Assembly: GCA_020636155.1 (NCBI GenBank)
Contig: JACJYM010000013.1
Coordinates: forward strand, 1-64,000
DNA: 64,000 nucleotides
Origin: Lewinellaceae bacterium
Lineage (GTDB): Bacteria; Bacteroidota; Bacteroidia; Chitinophagales; Saprospiraceae
Direction: 5' to 3'
The notes under the pieces are model-generated. The model was not told the origin of the DNA and made no database searches. It worked only from the letters and a program-made list of their open reading frames with translations. This document shows positions 18,431-28,836 of this stretch, piece after piece. The translations under genes and the position numbers were made by a program. Numbering within the stretch: the stretch's first letter is position 1; each line of letters opens with the position of its first letter.

Positions 18431-19927
18431 ATGTTAGAATTAAAGATTGCATTTATAAGGCAATTATCAGCCAAAGTCAACAAAAGGACTTTGGCTGATT
18501 CTCAAAATGCTGTGCAGGATCAGCAGAAAATATTTAAAAAACTGATAAAATCAGCGAAAAACACCCAGTTTGGTCATGACCATCAGTTTGACAACATACT
18601 CAATCACGCAGATTTTCAAAAATACGTACCAGTAAGAGACTATGAAGCATTAAAGCAATACATTGACCAAATAATTAATGGAAAGAGGCATGTATTGTGG
18701 AAGGGCAAACCCAAATATTTTGCTAAAACATCGGGTACGACATCGGGTGTAAAATATATTCCAATTACTAAAAAATCAATGCCTAGCCATATCAATACGG
18801 CGACTCGAGCTACGTTGAATTATGTATTTAGGAATAGGAGATTTGATCTTTTTTCGGGTAAAATAATCTTCTTGAGTGGCTCTCCTGTATTAGACAAAAA
18901 AGGCGGTATTTTGACCGGGAGATTGTCAGGTATCGTCAATCATGAGGTCCCGTCATGGTTGAGGTCCAATCAGCTTCCTTCCTATGAAACCAACTGTATA
19001 GAGGATTGGGAAACCAAGTTGGATAAAATCGTCGAAGAGACAAAGAATGAAGATTTGAGAGTGATTAGTGGAATACCACCGTGGGTACAGATGTATTTTG
19101 AACGCTTACTAGCTGCCACTGGTAAAAAGACGATCAAGGAGATTTTCCCTAATTTTCAACTCTTTATTCATGGCGGGGTCAATTACGAACCCTATCGCAA
19201 ATCTCTCGAGTCTATGATGGGTGGAAATGTGGATACTTTAGAGACATTTCCGGCCTCTGAGGGTTTTATCGCTTACCAATCGGACGAGTCTGAGGGTTTA
19301 CTCCTCAATACCAATGCAGGGATGTTTTTTGAATTTATACCCCTCAGCGATTATCACAATGCTGTCAAAAAAAGATTGACACTGGCAGAAGTCCAACTTA
19401 ATGTGGATTATGCACTGGTCATCACCTCTGACGCGGGACTATGGGCTTATGACATTGGCGATTTGGTAAGGTTTGTGAGCCTAGACCCATTCAAAATCGT
19501 GGTGTCCGGTCGGGTCAAACACTTTATTTCTGCCTTTGGAGAACATGTTATCGGTAGTGAAGTGGAACAAGCCATGCAAATTGCGACAAAGAAATATAAT
19601 TTGAGTATTACAGAATTTACGGTGGCTCCGATGATAGAGGTAGGGGATGGACAATTGCCTTATCATCAGTGGCTGGTAGAGACCGATGATGCCGACCTTG
19701 ATATCAATGAACTAGAGGAAACACTCGACCATCAATTGCGAAAGCTCAATATTTATTACGATGACTTAAGAAGTGGGAATATTCTATCTCGATTAAAAAT
19801 CACCATTCTACCTAAAGATAGTTTTGTGAATTACATGAAAAGCATTGGAAAATTAGGTGGACAGAACAAAGTACCTAGATTAAGTAATAACCGTGAGTTG
19901 GCAGAAGCCGTATTATCCTTGGTGTAA
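18431..19927 (+). CDS. GH3 family acyl-adenylate-forming protein
   Basis: This 498-residue protein is a full-length member of the GH3 family, ANL-type enzymes that adenylate carboxylic acids and, in plants, join them to amino acids. The nucleotide-binding motif KTSGTTSGVKYIPIT lies near residues 98-112. FPASEGFIAYQ near 276-286 and YDIGDLVRF near 340-348 are the second and third adenylate motifs. The C-terminal subdomain has FGEHVIGSEVEQAM. Bacteroidota carry many such genes with unknown substrates, so the acid and acceptor remain open. It probably shares a transcript with the prohibitin gene. Confidence 0.9.
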   Translation: MLELKIAFIRQLSAKVNKRTLADSQNAVQDQQKIFKKLIKSAKNTQFGHDHQFDNILNHADFQKYVPVRDYEALKQYIDQIINGKRHVLWKGKPKYFAKTSGTTSGVKYIPITKKSMPSHINTATRATLNYVFRNRRFDLFSGKIIFLSGSPVLDKKGGILTGRLSGIVNHEVPSWLRSNQLPSYETNCIEDWETKLDKIVEETKNEDLRVISGIPPWVQMYFERLLAATGKKTIKEIFPNFQLFIHGGVNYEPYRKSLESMMGGNVDTLETFPASEGFIAYQSDESEGLLLNTNAGMFFEFIPLSDYHNAVKKRLTLAEVQLNVDYALVITSDAGLWAYDIGDLVRFVSLDPFKIVVSGRVKHFISAFGEHVIGSEVEQAMQIATKKYNLSITEFTVAPMIEVGDGQLPYHQWLVETDDADLDINELEETLDHQLRKLNIYYDDLRSGNILSRLKITILPKDSFVNYMKSIGKLGGQNKVPRLSNNRELAEAVLSLV

Positions 19928-19995
19928 TAGAATTGTGGGATAAAAATATATTGGCTTTTTATAGTTAAAAATTTTATTGGCAACAATTATTCCTC

Positions 19996-20003
19996 TAAAT
20001 TTG
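19996..20003 (+). promoter_or_regulatory. Putative -7 element of the 117-residue protein gene
   Basis: TAAATTTG fully matches TAnnTTTG and lies about 66 bases before the ATG at 20069. A TTG at 19977 is 17 bases upstream, slightly closer than the usual spacing. Confidence 0.38.
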
Positions 20004-20068
20004 GGCAATGATGGTGCTTTATAGATAGTGCCATAACACTTTTATTAATGTAATTAAACAATCAAGCA

Positions 20069-20422
20069 ATGGGACAATTAAAATACGATATTGATTATTA
20101 TGAAATTTCAGTTGAACTAGCCAATTCGGATGAAGGGACCAGATCAAATCTTTATGCCATGATCACACTTTTTAGTGACGGAAAAAATGTGGCAGAATTG
20201 AGCTTTTTCAGAGATGATAGCTACACGGCCAAAAAATATATTTCTGGCCATCAATTAAATGTCAATCTGAGAAGTGATAAGTATGCCGATACCGTTGATT
20301 TGTTAAGGAATGAAAAACCCATCAGATTGGTCGTTTGGTATGAAGGAGAATTAGAGCAAGCCCGAAGAATCGAAGCTCGATTGGCGACTGCAGAGCTTGA
20401 GCCAGTAGGAGAAGGAGAATAG
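20069..20422 (+). CDS. Hypothetical protein, 117 residues
   Basis: I do not recognise the family. The protein has no signal peptide or membrane segment and begins GQLKYDIDYYEISVELAN. The predicted strands alternate hydrophobic and polar residues (YAMITLFSDGKNVAELSFF, then IRLVVWYEGELEQARRIEARL), so a small mixed beta sheet with a C-terminal helix is likely. The tail is acidic (AELEPVGEGE). Codon usage looks ordinary for the window, and the ORF has its own upstream promoter octamer and downstream terminator, which supports a real single-gene unit of cytoplasmic location. Confidence 0.72.
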   Translation: MGQLKYDIDYYEISVELANSDEGTRSNLYAMITLFSDGKNVAELSFFRDDSYTAKKYISGHQLNVNLRSDKYADTVDLLRNEKPIRLVVWYEGELEQARRIEARLATAELEPVGEGE

Positions 20423-20440
20423 AACATCAAAATAATTTGA

Positions 20441-20483
20441 GTTAATGGAAATGGTTTGGAAAACGGTTTCCATTGACTTTTTA
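20441..20483 (+). terminator. Rho-independent terminator after the 117-residue protein gene
   Basis: GTTAATGGAAA (20441-20451) pairs with TTTCCATTGAC (20467-20477), with one G-U pair and a partly paired loop. A T-rich tract starts at 20478. Confidence 0.65.
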
Positions 20484-20625
20484 TTTTTCCCAAAAGGTAT
20501 AACCTAAGTTAAGCTTGACCCCGAATTTTAAGAGGGTTTTGTTGGGTGATTTTTTAAAAATTTAAGCTAATTTTATCAAAATAGTCGTTAATTATTTATA
20601 ATCTGAACCTAATAAAAATAAAACT

Positions 20626-20742
20626 GTGGTAAATGCATTAAGAAAAAAGTTATGTTTGGACACCTTTGAAGATTATTTATTGAGAAAACCTTATTATAAA
20701 TTGATATCTGATGCTGATTTCCTAAGCATCATGGGCATGTAA
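20626..20742 (+). CDS. Possible small ORF upstream of the thioredoxin-like lipoproteins
   Basis: A 38-codon frame opens with GTG and ends TAA five bases before the next ATG (20748). The predicted peptide has a basic N-terminus (NALRKKLC), then DTFEDYLLRKPYYKLISD and ends FLSIMGM. Its composition looks protein-like for an intergenic region, and its position suggests coupling to the next gene. There is no ATG in frame, no signal peptide and no double-Gly leader. It could equally be chance or the remnant of a longer gene. I do not recognise the family. Confidence 0.3.
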   Translation: MVNALRKKLCLDTFEDYLLRKPYYKLISDADFLSIMGM

Positions 20743-20747
20743 TTGTA

Positions 20748-21620
20748 ATGTCTATTAATATGAAATATACCTTGATTTATTTGATGACAATGAGTATCAT
20801 TTCATGTACAAATAAGTTGTCTCAAGGAATTTCGAATTCAGAAATCATAATTTTGAAAACCGCAGAAAGACCTTTCAGCCCATTTGGCTACGAAACGTTT
20901 GAGAGGTTAAAGCCTGATATCGTTACTTGGAATTTGCGAGCGGGTATTTATGAAAATGATGATTTGCGATTTAAGTTAGGAATTTTTGATAAGGATAAAA
21001 ACGGAAAATATAATGACTGCGGTACGGATATACTATTTGTGAGTCAAGTTGATGATAAATATGTACAATACAATCCTACAGTTTCCGCAAGTGCCTGTGT
21101 TCTAGAAAAAATGACGACTTTAAAATTCAATCAACAATACTATCAGATTCAAATTTGTGAAAAGGATCGTCAGCTCAAGGTTACAAGATTAGATAGCGTG
21201 ATTTTAATGCCAGAATTGGATTCATTTGACCAAATGCCTGATGTTGAAATCAAAACGGTTGAAGGAGAATATATTAACTTGAAGGATGTCGAATATGATA
21301 ATATCCCGGTACTCCTTAATTTCTGGGCATCTTGGTGTCCACCATGCATTGATAAGTTTGAAACGTTTAAAAATATCGAAAAGTCAAAATTGAGGATTAT
21401 CAATATTTCATCGGATGAAGATATTGATTGTTTGAGTGTTATCAATCAACTTGATGGTTCTGATGTTGGTTCATTTTATTTGTCAGACAAAGGAAAATTA
21501 AATAGATTGTTTAATCAAAATGGATATCCTTTTTTGGTTCTTTTTGAAAATGGGAAACCTATAAATTACGATCAAGCAGCTCTTATTGAATTTTTAAAAA
21601 ATGAAAATTTGACCAAATAA
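20748..21620 (+). CDS. Lipoprotein with C-terminal TlpA-like thioredoxin domain
   Basis: This 290-residue protein has a lipoprotein signal with lipobox SIISC (Cys20). The N-terminal half, about residues 25-155, has no named family but contains an acidic loop DKDKNGKYNDCGTD that resembles a calcium-binding loop. The C-terminal half is a thioredoxin fold with FWASWCPPCIDKF near 190-202 and the cis-Pro GYPFLVLF near 262. It is probably a membrane-anchored periplasmic thiol-disulfide oxidoreductase. The next gene has the same layout. An alternative ATG at 20760 would start directly at the signal peptide. Three Cys in the N-terminal half are additional to the redox pair. Confidence 0.84.
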   Translation: MSINMKYTLIYLMTMSIISCTNKLSQGISNSEIIILKTAERPFSPFGYETFERLKPDIVTWNLRAGIYENDDLRFKLGIFDKDKNGKYNDCGTDILFVSQVDDKYVQYNPTVSASACVLEKMTTLKFNQQYYQIQICEKDRQLKVTRLDSVILMPELDSFDQMPDVEIKTVEGEYINLKDVEYDNIPVLLNFWASWCPPCIDKFETFKNIEKSKLRIINISSDEDIDCLSVINQLDGSDVGSFYLSDKGKLNRLFNQNGYPFLVLFENGKPINYDQAALIEFLKNENLTK

Positions 21621-21667
21621 ATATGATATTTACCAGCCATTACTAGATACTAAAAACACTGCCAACC

Positions 21668-22579
21668 ATGATGAAACACAAATCATTAAGACTACTTGTT
21701 ATTTTTTGTATTGGGATTTTAGTGTATTGTAAGCGGGATCATCAAGAATCAAAAATCATTGAAAAATTTGACTATTTGAAAAATGAAATGACGGTACCGA
21801 AGGTGTATCATTTCAATGATAGTCTTGTGGTTATAAACTGGGATATCTCATCGGATACCAATCAAACTTTTATATATACAAACGGTTCTAATCCTTACAA
21901 AAAAGTGAAAATAAAAAGAGCTAAGCTTCAACATTTGGACTTGAATGCCTCTGTCGCTTTCATTGATTTCAATAATAATCATAGCTATAAGGATGTAGGT
22001 GTTGATCAAGTTTTTCATTTTTTCGGAGATCAAGATTCAATTAGATTGAATTTTTTGAATAAACATTTGTCGCCCGTTCAAGACTCATTTTTAGATACTT
22101 TTTATCTTAACGATAAAATGGTTTTAATAGATTTTAGTAGCATTAACTCAGATCAAATTAGCTGTATCGTTCAGTCAAGTGATTTTAGAAAAGCGGAAGT
22201 CATCACGAATATTAAATACCTTGAATTAGACGATAAGAGTAATGGGATTCTTAAGGAAGCGATGGATAATAATGAATTTATTATTTTAGACTTGTGGTTT
22301 GTGCATTGTTCGGCCTGTTTGAGGGCCATGCCAAAGATGAATGATTTAAACGAAAAGAATACAGGTAAAATTAAGGTCATTGCTGTCAACGGGATCGATT
22401 CGAGTACCTTAGCAAATGATATTTTTAGTTCATTCGGATTCTCTCACTTGGAAAACATCTCAATATCTAGACACGAACTTTCGAAGCTCGGAGATGATTC
22501 ATGGGGATTTCCGAGATATATCTACGTTGCTAAAAATGGCGACATTTTGGATTTAAAATTTAATATCAATTCTTTGTAA
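21668..22579 (+). CDS. Lipoprotein with divergent thioredoxin-like domain (paralogue of the preceding gene)
   Basis: This 303-residue protein has a lipobox-like ILVYC (Cys21). The layout matches the preceding gene: an N-terminal domain with the acidic loop DFNNNHSYKDVGVD, then a thioredoxin fold with LDLWFVHCSACLRAMPKM near residues 211-228. The redox pair is CSAC instead of CPPC, and WFVHC replaces WASWC. The C-terminal cis-Pro strand reads WGFPRYIYVAKNG. This looks like a diverged tandem duplicate with altered redox chemistry. It lies 47 bases downstream of its partner. The substrate is unknown. Confidence 0.8.
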   Translation: MMKHKSLRLLVIFCIGILVYCKRDHQESKIIEKFDYLKNEMTVPKVYHFNDSLVVINWDISSDTNQTFIYTNGSNPYKKVKIKRAKLQHLDLNASVAFIDFNNNHSYKDVGVDQVFHFFGDQDSIRLNFLNKHLSPVQDSFLDTFYLNDKMVLIDFSSINSDQISCIVQSSDFRKAEVITNIKYLELDDKSNGILKEAMDNNEFIILDLWFVHCSACLRAMPKMNDLNEKNTGKIKVIAVNGIDSSTLANDIFSSFGFSHLENISISRHELSKLGDDSWGFPRYIYVAKNGDILDLKFNINSL

Positions 22580-22681
22580 TAGACAAAAGTGATATTATTT
22601 TATTCCTTGAAAGATGGTTATATTTGATACTGAATTGATTTTCAAAACTTTAGATAACTTAATCAAATCTTTAATCAACTC

Positions 22682-23899
22682 ATGAAAACGTTCTACTTAA
22701 TTTTTACACTTCTATTGTTACTATTTGCTTGCAAGGAGCAAAATGTTGAATTTAAGAGCAGTGATTTCGAGAAAATTGAATTTGGAAATGGTCTACCATA
22801 TCATTTTTCCGCCTTCATTTTAGATACCATCCATCAGTTTCCGAATTATAAGGCGGCATGGGAATTTTCGAACATTGGTGATATTGTGCAAACACAAAAA
22901 ATGTGGGACTTAGATAACTATCCTAAACAAGAGTTGGATTCCATTAATTTTAAGTATTTTAAGTCGTACTCACGGGTAGATGCATTGGAATACATCCTGG
23001 ACAAGGCAAGGGATTCTAGAGTATTGATTATCAACGAGGCACACCATAAACCACAACATCGAGTTTTTACCACTTTACTTCTCCCAAGACTTAGAGAACT
23101 GGGTTATCGTCATATAGGTTTTGAGGCACTTAGTCGAAATTTTTCTATGGACTCGATTACGGAAATAAACAGATTCCCCACTTTCAAGCAAGGTTTCTAT
23201 ATTCGTGAACCACAGTTTGGTAACCTTTTAAGAACCGCTTTTGAAAATAATTACCGTGTGTTTCCATATGAAAGTGTGAGTGTAAGAACAAGCAGAGAAA
23301 GAGAAATCAATCAAGCCAAAAATATACAAGAATATATCGAGAAATATCCGGATGATAAATTTGTCATTCATTGTGGTTTTGACCATGCGTATGAGGGAGA
23401 GATGGGTGGTAGTTGGGAAAAAGCCATGGCTGGTAGATTGACAGAATTTACCGGAATTGACCCTTTGACGATTGATCAAGTGAGATATTCGGAATGTAGT
23501 GAAAGGAAATTTGAAAATCCATTTTATCAAGTGACAGACAATATGTTTCCAAGTGTTTATGTGAATGAAAATGATAAGGTTTTTATGGACTTAAAGGGTG
23601 AGTCAAGGTGTGATATTGCCGTTTTTCACCCAAGGAGCAAACAATTCATTAGACCCCAATGGTTAACTTATGGAGACCGTAAAGAAGTTAAGATGTCATT
23701 TTTGGAGGCGGATATTGAATGCCCTTGTCTCGTATTCGCATATAAAGAAGGAGAAGAAATTGATGTTGCTGTACCTTACGATATTCAAGAAACTTTGGAC
23801 AAAAAGGTGACGCTGATATTGGATACTTCTGCCTTTGAAATCGTGATTTGGAACGACGCAAATCAAGCCTTGAAAACTACTTTTAGAAGGTCAAATTGA
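22682..23899 (+). CDS. Lipoprotein of the EreA/ChaN-like (Tiki) type
   Basis: This 405-residue protein has a lipobox LLFAC (Cys17). The segment RVLIINEAHHKPQHRVF followed by LLPRLRELGYRHIGFEAL, near residues 108-150, resembles the opening strand, His/Glu pair and first helix of erythromycin-esterase and ChaN/TraB-type folds. A later FVIHCGFDHAYEGEMGGSW near 232-250 could supply further site residues. Such proteins include esterases and haem- or metal-binding lipoproteins, so activity cannot be assigned. The C-terminal 130 residues have no recognisable domain. It follows two thioredoxin-like lipoprotein genes on the same strand, about 100 bases away. Confidence 0.68.
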   Translation: MKTFYLIFTLLLLLFACKEQNVEFKSSDFEKIEFGNGLPYHFSAFILDTIHQFPNYKAAWEFSNIGDIVQTQKMWDLDNYPKQELDSINFKYFKSYSRVDALEYILDKARDSRVLIINEAHHKPQHRVFTTLLLPRLRELGYRHIGFEALSRNFSMDSITEINRFPTFKQGFYIREPQFGNLLRTAFENNYRVFPYESVSVRTSREREINQAKNIQEYIEKYPDDKFVIHCGFDHAYEGEMGGSWEKAMAGRLTEFTGIDPLTIDQVRYSECSERKFENPFYQVTDNMFPSVYVNENDKVFMDLKGESRCDIAVFHPRSKQFIRPQWLTYGDRKEVKMSFLEADIECPCLVFAYKEGEEIDVAVPYDIQETLDKKVTLILDTSAFEIVIWNDANQALKTTFRRSN

Positions 23900-24121
23900 G
23901 AATATTTTACGGATTTGTTAGCTTTACGATCCTAATTTTATATGATATTTTCAATTTGTATTGGGCAAAACAAAAACCCCCTATTTTTTAATAATTCTCA
24001 TTTTACACATCACATTTTATAGTCATATATAAATTATAAATTTTTTCCAAAATATGTAAAGTATTGTACCATTAAGCACGATATTTGCACCCAAATTTTA
24101 AACATTACAGTTTCGTCAATC

Positions 24122-26848
24122 ATGAAAGATTATTCGTACGTATTTAATGCACATCCTTCATACATAGAAAAAATATATTCTGACTACAAGGTGGATCCAG
24201 CTGCCGTAGAAGATGGGTGGAGGCTCTTTTTCGAAGGATTTGATTTCGCATCTAATGGCAATGGAGAGATGGCACCGGCCGGCATCGAGGAGTCAATGGG
24301 CAATTCGACCAAAGAGTTCGGTGTATTATCGATCATTCATGGTTTTCGTACTCGAGGGCATTTGCTTTCGACCACCAATCCCATCAGACAACGTAAGTTT
24401 AGGGCTCCACATTTGGATTTGGCAGATTATGGATTGACAGATGAGGATTTGGGAAAAGTGTTTGTTGCGGGAGAAGAGATTGGCTTGCGTAATGCCACAC
24501 TTCAGCAAATATTGGATAAACTACACTTAATCTATGCCGGTCACATTGGGTTTGAATACAGTTATATTGAGAATCGCGAAAGACGTATGTGGCTAAGAGA
24601 TAAAATAGAATCAAGAGATTTAAACTCTGATTTTGGACTAGATACCAAAACAAAAAAGAGAATTCTAGAAAAATTGAATGGTGCGGTGGTCTTTGAAAAA
24701 TTCCTGCATACAAAATACATCGGACAAAAGCGATTCTCACTCGAAGGTGGTGAATCTACTATTCCAGCTCTTGATGCCATCATCCAATCAGCTGCCAGTG
24801 ATGGGGTAGAAGAAGTGGTACTGGGTATGGCACACAGGGGTCGACTCAATGTATTGGCCAATATCATGGGCAAAACTTATGAAAATATTTTCAATGAATT
24901 TGAAGGGACGGCAGTTCCAGATTTGAGTTTTGGTGATGGCGATGTCAAGTATCACTTAGGATACAGCAGTCAAGTGACAACGGAAGATGGAAAAATCATT
25001 CATCTCAAATTGGCTCCTAACCCATCGCATTTGGAAGCAGTCAATCCCGTAGTCGAGGGATTTTCGAGAGCAAAAGCAGATATCTTGTATGCTTCGGATT
25101 ATGACAAAATTCTGCCTATACTCATACATGGCGATGCCTCCATCGCGGGTCAAGGAGTGGTCTATGAGACCGTGCAGATGAGTAAATTAGAAGGATACTA
25201 TACAGGGGGAACCGTACATTTTGTGATAAATAATCAGATAGGTTTTACCACCAATTTTGATGATGCCCGCTCGGCCACCTATTGCACCGGGGTGGCAAGT
25301 ATGGTGCAAGCACCAGTCTTCCATGTGAATGGCGATGACCCAGAAGCGGTGATATGGGCGGTTAGAACAGCGATGGAATACAGACAGAAATTCAACAACG
25401 ATGTATTCATCGATATGGTCTGTTACAGAAGACATGGTCACAATGAGGGGGATGATCCGAAATTTACACAGCCCGATTTGTACGAAAAAATAAACAGTCA
25501 TCCGGACCCAAGAGAGGTTTATGCCAATCGATTGACAGAAAGAGGGGATTTGGACAAGAAAATAGCCACAGACCTAGAAGAAAAATTCTGGAATGACCTT
25601 CAACAACGGTTAGATTTGGTCAAGGAAAAATCATTGCCCTATTCATATCAAGAGCCTGAGCAAGCTTGGAGAAAGTTGACAAAAACCTATGACCCGAATG
25701 ATTTCAGAAAGGGGATAGCAACAGGGATTTCAAAGAAAAATATTGATTTGATATTAAAGCATTTGATGACACTACCTGAGGGTTTTCATCCACTTCCGAA
25801 AATTAGCCGCTTGCAAAAATCTAAACAGGCACTATTGGATGAAGGGGTTGTGGACTGGGCTTTTGGGGAGTTATCTGCTTACGGCTCCATCCTGCTGGAA
25901 GGTAAAAATGTGAGAATGAGTGGTCAGGATGTGAAGAGAGGCACATTCTCGCATAGGCATGCGGTGTTTTTTGATGATCAATCAAATGAAGAATATAACC
26001 GACTCAATACCATGACGATCGAGCAGGGTAAGTTTATGATTTATAACTCCTTGCTCTCAGAGTTTGCAGTATTGGGTTTTGAATATGGTTATTCGCTGTC
26101 ATCACCTGATAATCTGGTGATTTGGGAAGCTCAATTTGGTGATTTTTATAATGGTGCTCAGACCATTGTAGATCAATTTATCTCAGCAGGAGAAAGTAAG
26201 TGGCAGCGTATGTCCGGTATTGTGATGTTGCTACCTCATGGAATGGAAGGCCAAGGGCCAGAGCATTCTTCTGCTAGATTGGAAAGGTTTCTACAGATGT
26301 GTGCAGAGTTCAATATGGTGGTCACGAATATTACGACCCCTGCTAATTTCTTCCATGCCTTACGCCGACAATTGGCATGGCCATTTAGAAAGCCATTGAT
26401 TAATATGTCTCCCAAATCATTGTTGAGACATCCTAAGTGTATCAGCAAAATTGCTGATCTGACGGGGAAAACCAGTTTTCAGCCGATCATCGTGGATGAT
26501 GTAAAAAAAGCAAGAAAAATTATATTCTGTAGTGGAAAGATTTATTACGACCTTGAGGAATATAAATTGGCTAATAACGTAGACGATGTAGCAATAGTTA
26601 GGGTAGAGCAATTGTATCCATTGCCAGAAGCAGAAATAGAGGCACAGATTAAAAAGCATCCAAAGGCAAAATTATTGTGGGTACAAGAGGAACCTTCTAA
26701 CATGGGTGCATGGTGGTATCTCATGCGATATTTTCGAAATAGCCCATTGGAATTGATATCTAGAAAGGCCAGTGCATCACCTGCGACAGGATTTAAGAAA
26801 GTTCACGATGAGCAGCAAGCCAATATTGTAAAACAGGCCTTTTCGTAA
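24122..26848 (+). CDS. sucA: 2-oxoglutarate dehydrogenase E1 component
   Basis: This 908-residue thiamine-diphosphate enzyme decarboxylates 2-oxoglutarate and passes the succinyl group to lipoyl-E2 in the TCA cycle. The N-terminal E2-binding region (SYVFNAHPSYIEKIYSDYK) is present. VVLGMAHRGRLNVLANIMGK near 237-256 and HGDASIAGQGVVYETVQMS near 339-357 mark the cofactor site, followed by INNQIGFTT. The second half has the transketolase pyrimidine-binding domain (SGQDVKRGTFSHRHAV, WEAQFGDFYNGAQ, GMEGQGPEHSSARLERFLQ). sucB is not next to it, which is unusual, although split sucA/sucB loci occur. Its stop codon abuts the stop of the convergent kinase gene. Confidence 0.97.
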   Translation: MKDYSYVFNAHPSYIEKIYSDYKVDPAAVEDGWRLFFEGFDFASNGNGEMAPAGIEESMGNSTKEFGVLSIIHGFRTRGHLLSTTNPIRQRKFRAPHLDLADYGLTDEDLGKVFVAGEEIGLRNATLQQILDKLHLIYAGHIGFEYSYIENRERRMWLRDKIESRDLNSDFGLDTKTKKRILEKLNGAVVFEKFLHTKYIGQKRFSLEGGESTIPALDAIIQSAASDGVEEVVLGMAHRGRLNVLANIMGKTYENIFNEFEGTAVPDLSFGDGDVKYHLGYSSQVTTEDGKIIHLKLAPNPSHLEAVNPVVEGFSRAKADILYASDYDKILPILIHGDASIAGQGVVYETVQMSKLEGYYTGGTVHFVINNQIGFTTNFDDARSATYCTGVASMVQAPVFHVNGDDPEAVIWAVRTAMEYRQKFNNDVFIDMVCYRRHGHNEGDDPKFTQPDLYEKINSHPDPREVYANRLTERGDLDKKIATDLEEKFWNDLQQRLDLVKEKSLPYSYQEPEQAWRKLTKTYDPNDFRKGIATGISKKNIDLILKHLMTLPEGFHPLPKISRLQKSKQALLDEGVVDWAFGELSAYGSILLEGKNVRMSGQDVKRGTFSHRHAVFFDDQSNEEYNRLNTMTIEQGKFMIYNSLLSEFAVLGFEYGYSLSSPDNLVIWEAQFGDFYNGAQTIVDQFISAGESKWQRMSGIVMLLPHGMEGQGPEHSSARLERFLQMCAEFNMVVTNITTPANFFHALRRQLAWPFRKPLINMSPKSLLRHPKCISKIADLTGKTSFQPIIVDDVKKARKIIFCSGKIYYDLEEYKLANNVDDVAIVRVEQLYPLPEAEIEAQIKKHPKAKLLWVQEEPSNMGAWWYLMRYFRNSPLELISRKASASPATGFKKVHDEQQANIVKQAFS

Positions 26849-28012
<1,164 letters not shown>

Positions 28013-28157
28013 GAATAACAATAATCAATTAATAAATCACACTACTATTTTTGAATTGAATTTCATTTTAGTGATGTAAGTGCTTTAGACGCAATTATAG
28101 TGGAAATATTGCTCAAAAAATAGGCTTTTTTAGTTTCTTTGGGTTTAAATTAATACA

Positions 28158-28799
28158 ATGTCTGAGCAAAGGGGTAAATTCATAGTTTTTGAAGGAATTG
28201 ACGGCTCTGGTAAGTCCACGGTGAGTGCAGCCATTCATGCATGGATGTTGTCCCTAGATGAGCCTGTGCATAAAACTTTTGAACCCACTGATGGTCCCAT
28301 CGGGTCGGTTATAAGAAATGTTCTGAAACACAGAATCGTTGCCGATGAGAAGACCATCGGTGCCATGTTTGTCGCGGATAGATTGGATCATATTCTCAAT
28401 AATGAGAATGGCATGCTAAAATATCTCAATCAAGGGACACACGTAATATGCGACCGTTATTATTATTCATCCTATGCCTATCATGTCCCCTATTTGAGTT
28501 TGGATTATGTGATTAAGGCGAATAGTGTGTGTGCCGATTTACTCAGGCCAGATTTGGTCATATATCTCAAGATTACTCCTGAAATCAGTATGGATAGAAT
28601 CGGAAAAAATAGGAGTTCGTCCGATTTGTTTGAAACCAAGGAAAGAATTACACAAGTATTTAATAATTATGAAAAGGCGATAGCTAGAGAAGGACATTCG
28701 GATAATGTCAAAATCGTTGATGCTTCCAAGCCACTGGAAGAAGTCCTCGATGAAGTTAAAATTCTCATTCAAAATGAATCAATGATGTTAAATAAATAA
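28158..28799 (+). CDS. tmk: Thymidylate kinase
   Basis: This 213-residue kinase phosphorylates dTMP to dTDP in DNA precursor synthesis. The P-loop is FEGIDGSGKST at 11-21, the DR(Y/H) motif appears as CDRYYYSSYAY near 98-108, and EPTDGPIGSVIRNVL near 43-57 replaces the EPGGT loop. The EPTDGPIG form and the slightly different lid resemble archaeal and some Bacteroidota thymidylate kinases more than E. coli Tmk. It lies 37 bases before kynU on the same strand. Confidence 0.9.
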   Translation: MSEQRGKFIVFEGIDGSGKSTVSAAIHAWMLSLDEPVHKTFEPTDGPIGSVIRNVLKHRIVADEKTIGAMFVADRLDHILNNENGMLKYLNQGTHVICDRYYYSSYAYHVPYLSLDYVIKANSVCADLLRPDLVIYLKITPEISMDRIGKNRSSSDLFETKERITQVFNNYEKAIAREGHSDNVKIVDASKPLEEVLDEVKILIQNESMMLNK

Positions 28800-28836
28800 T
28801 TGTATATCAATTAATAATAAATATTAAAATATTATA

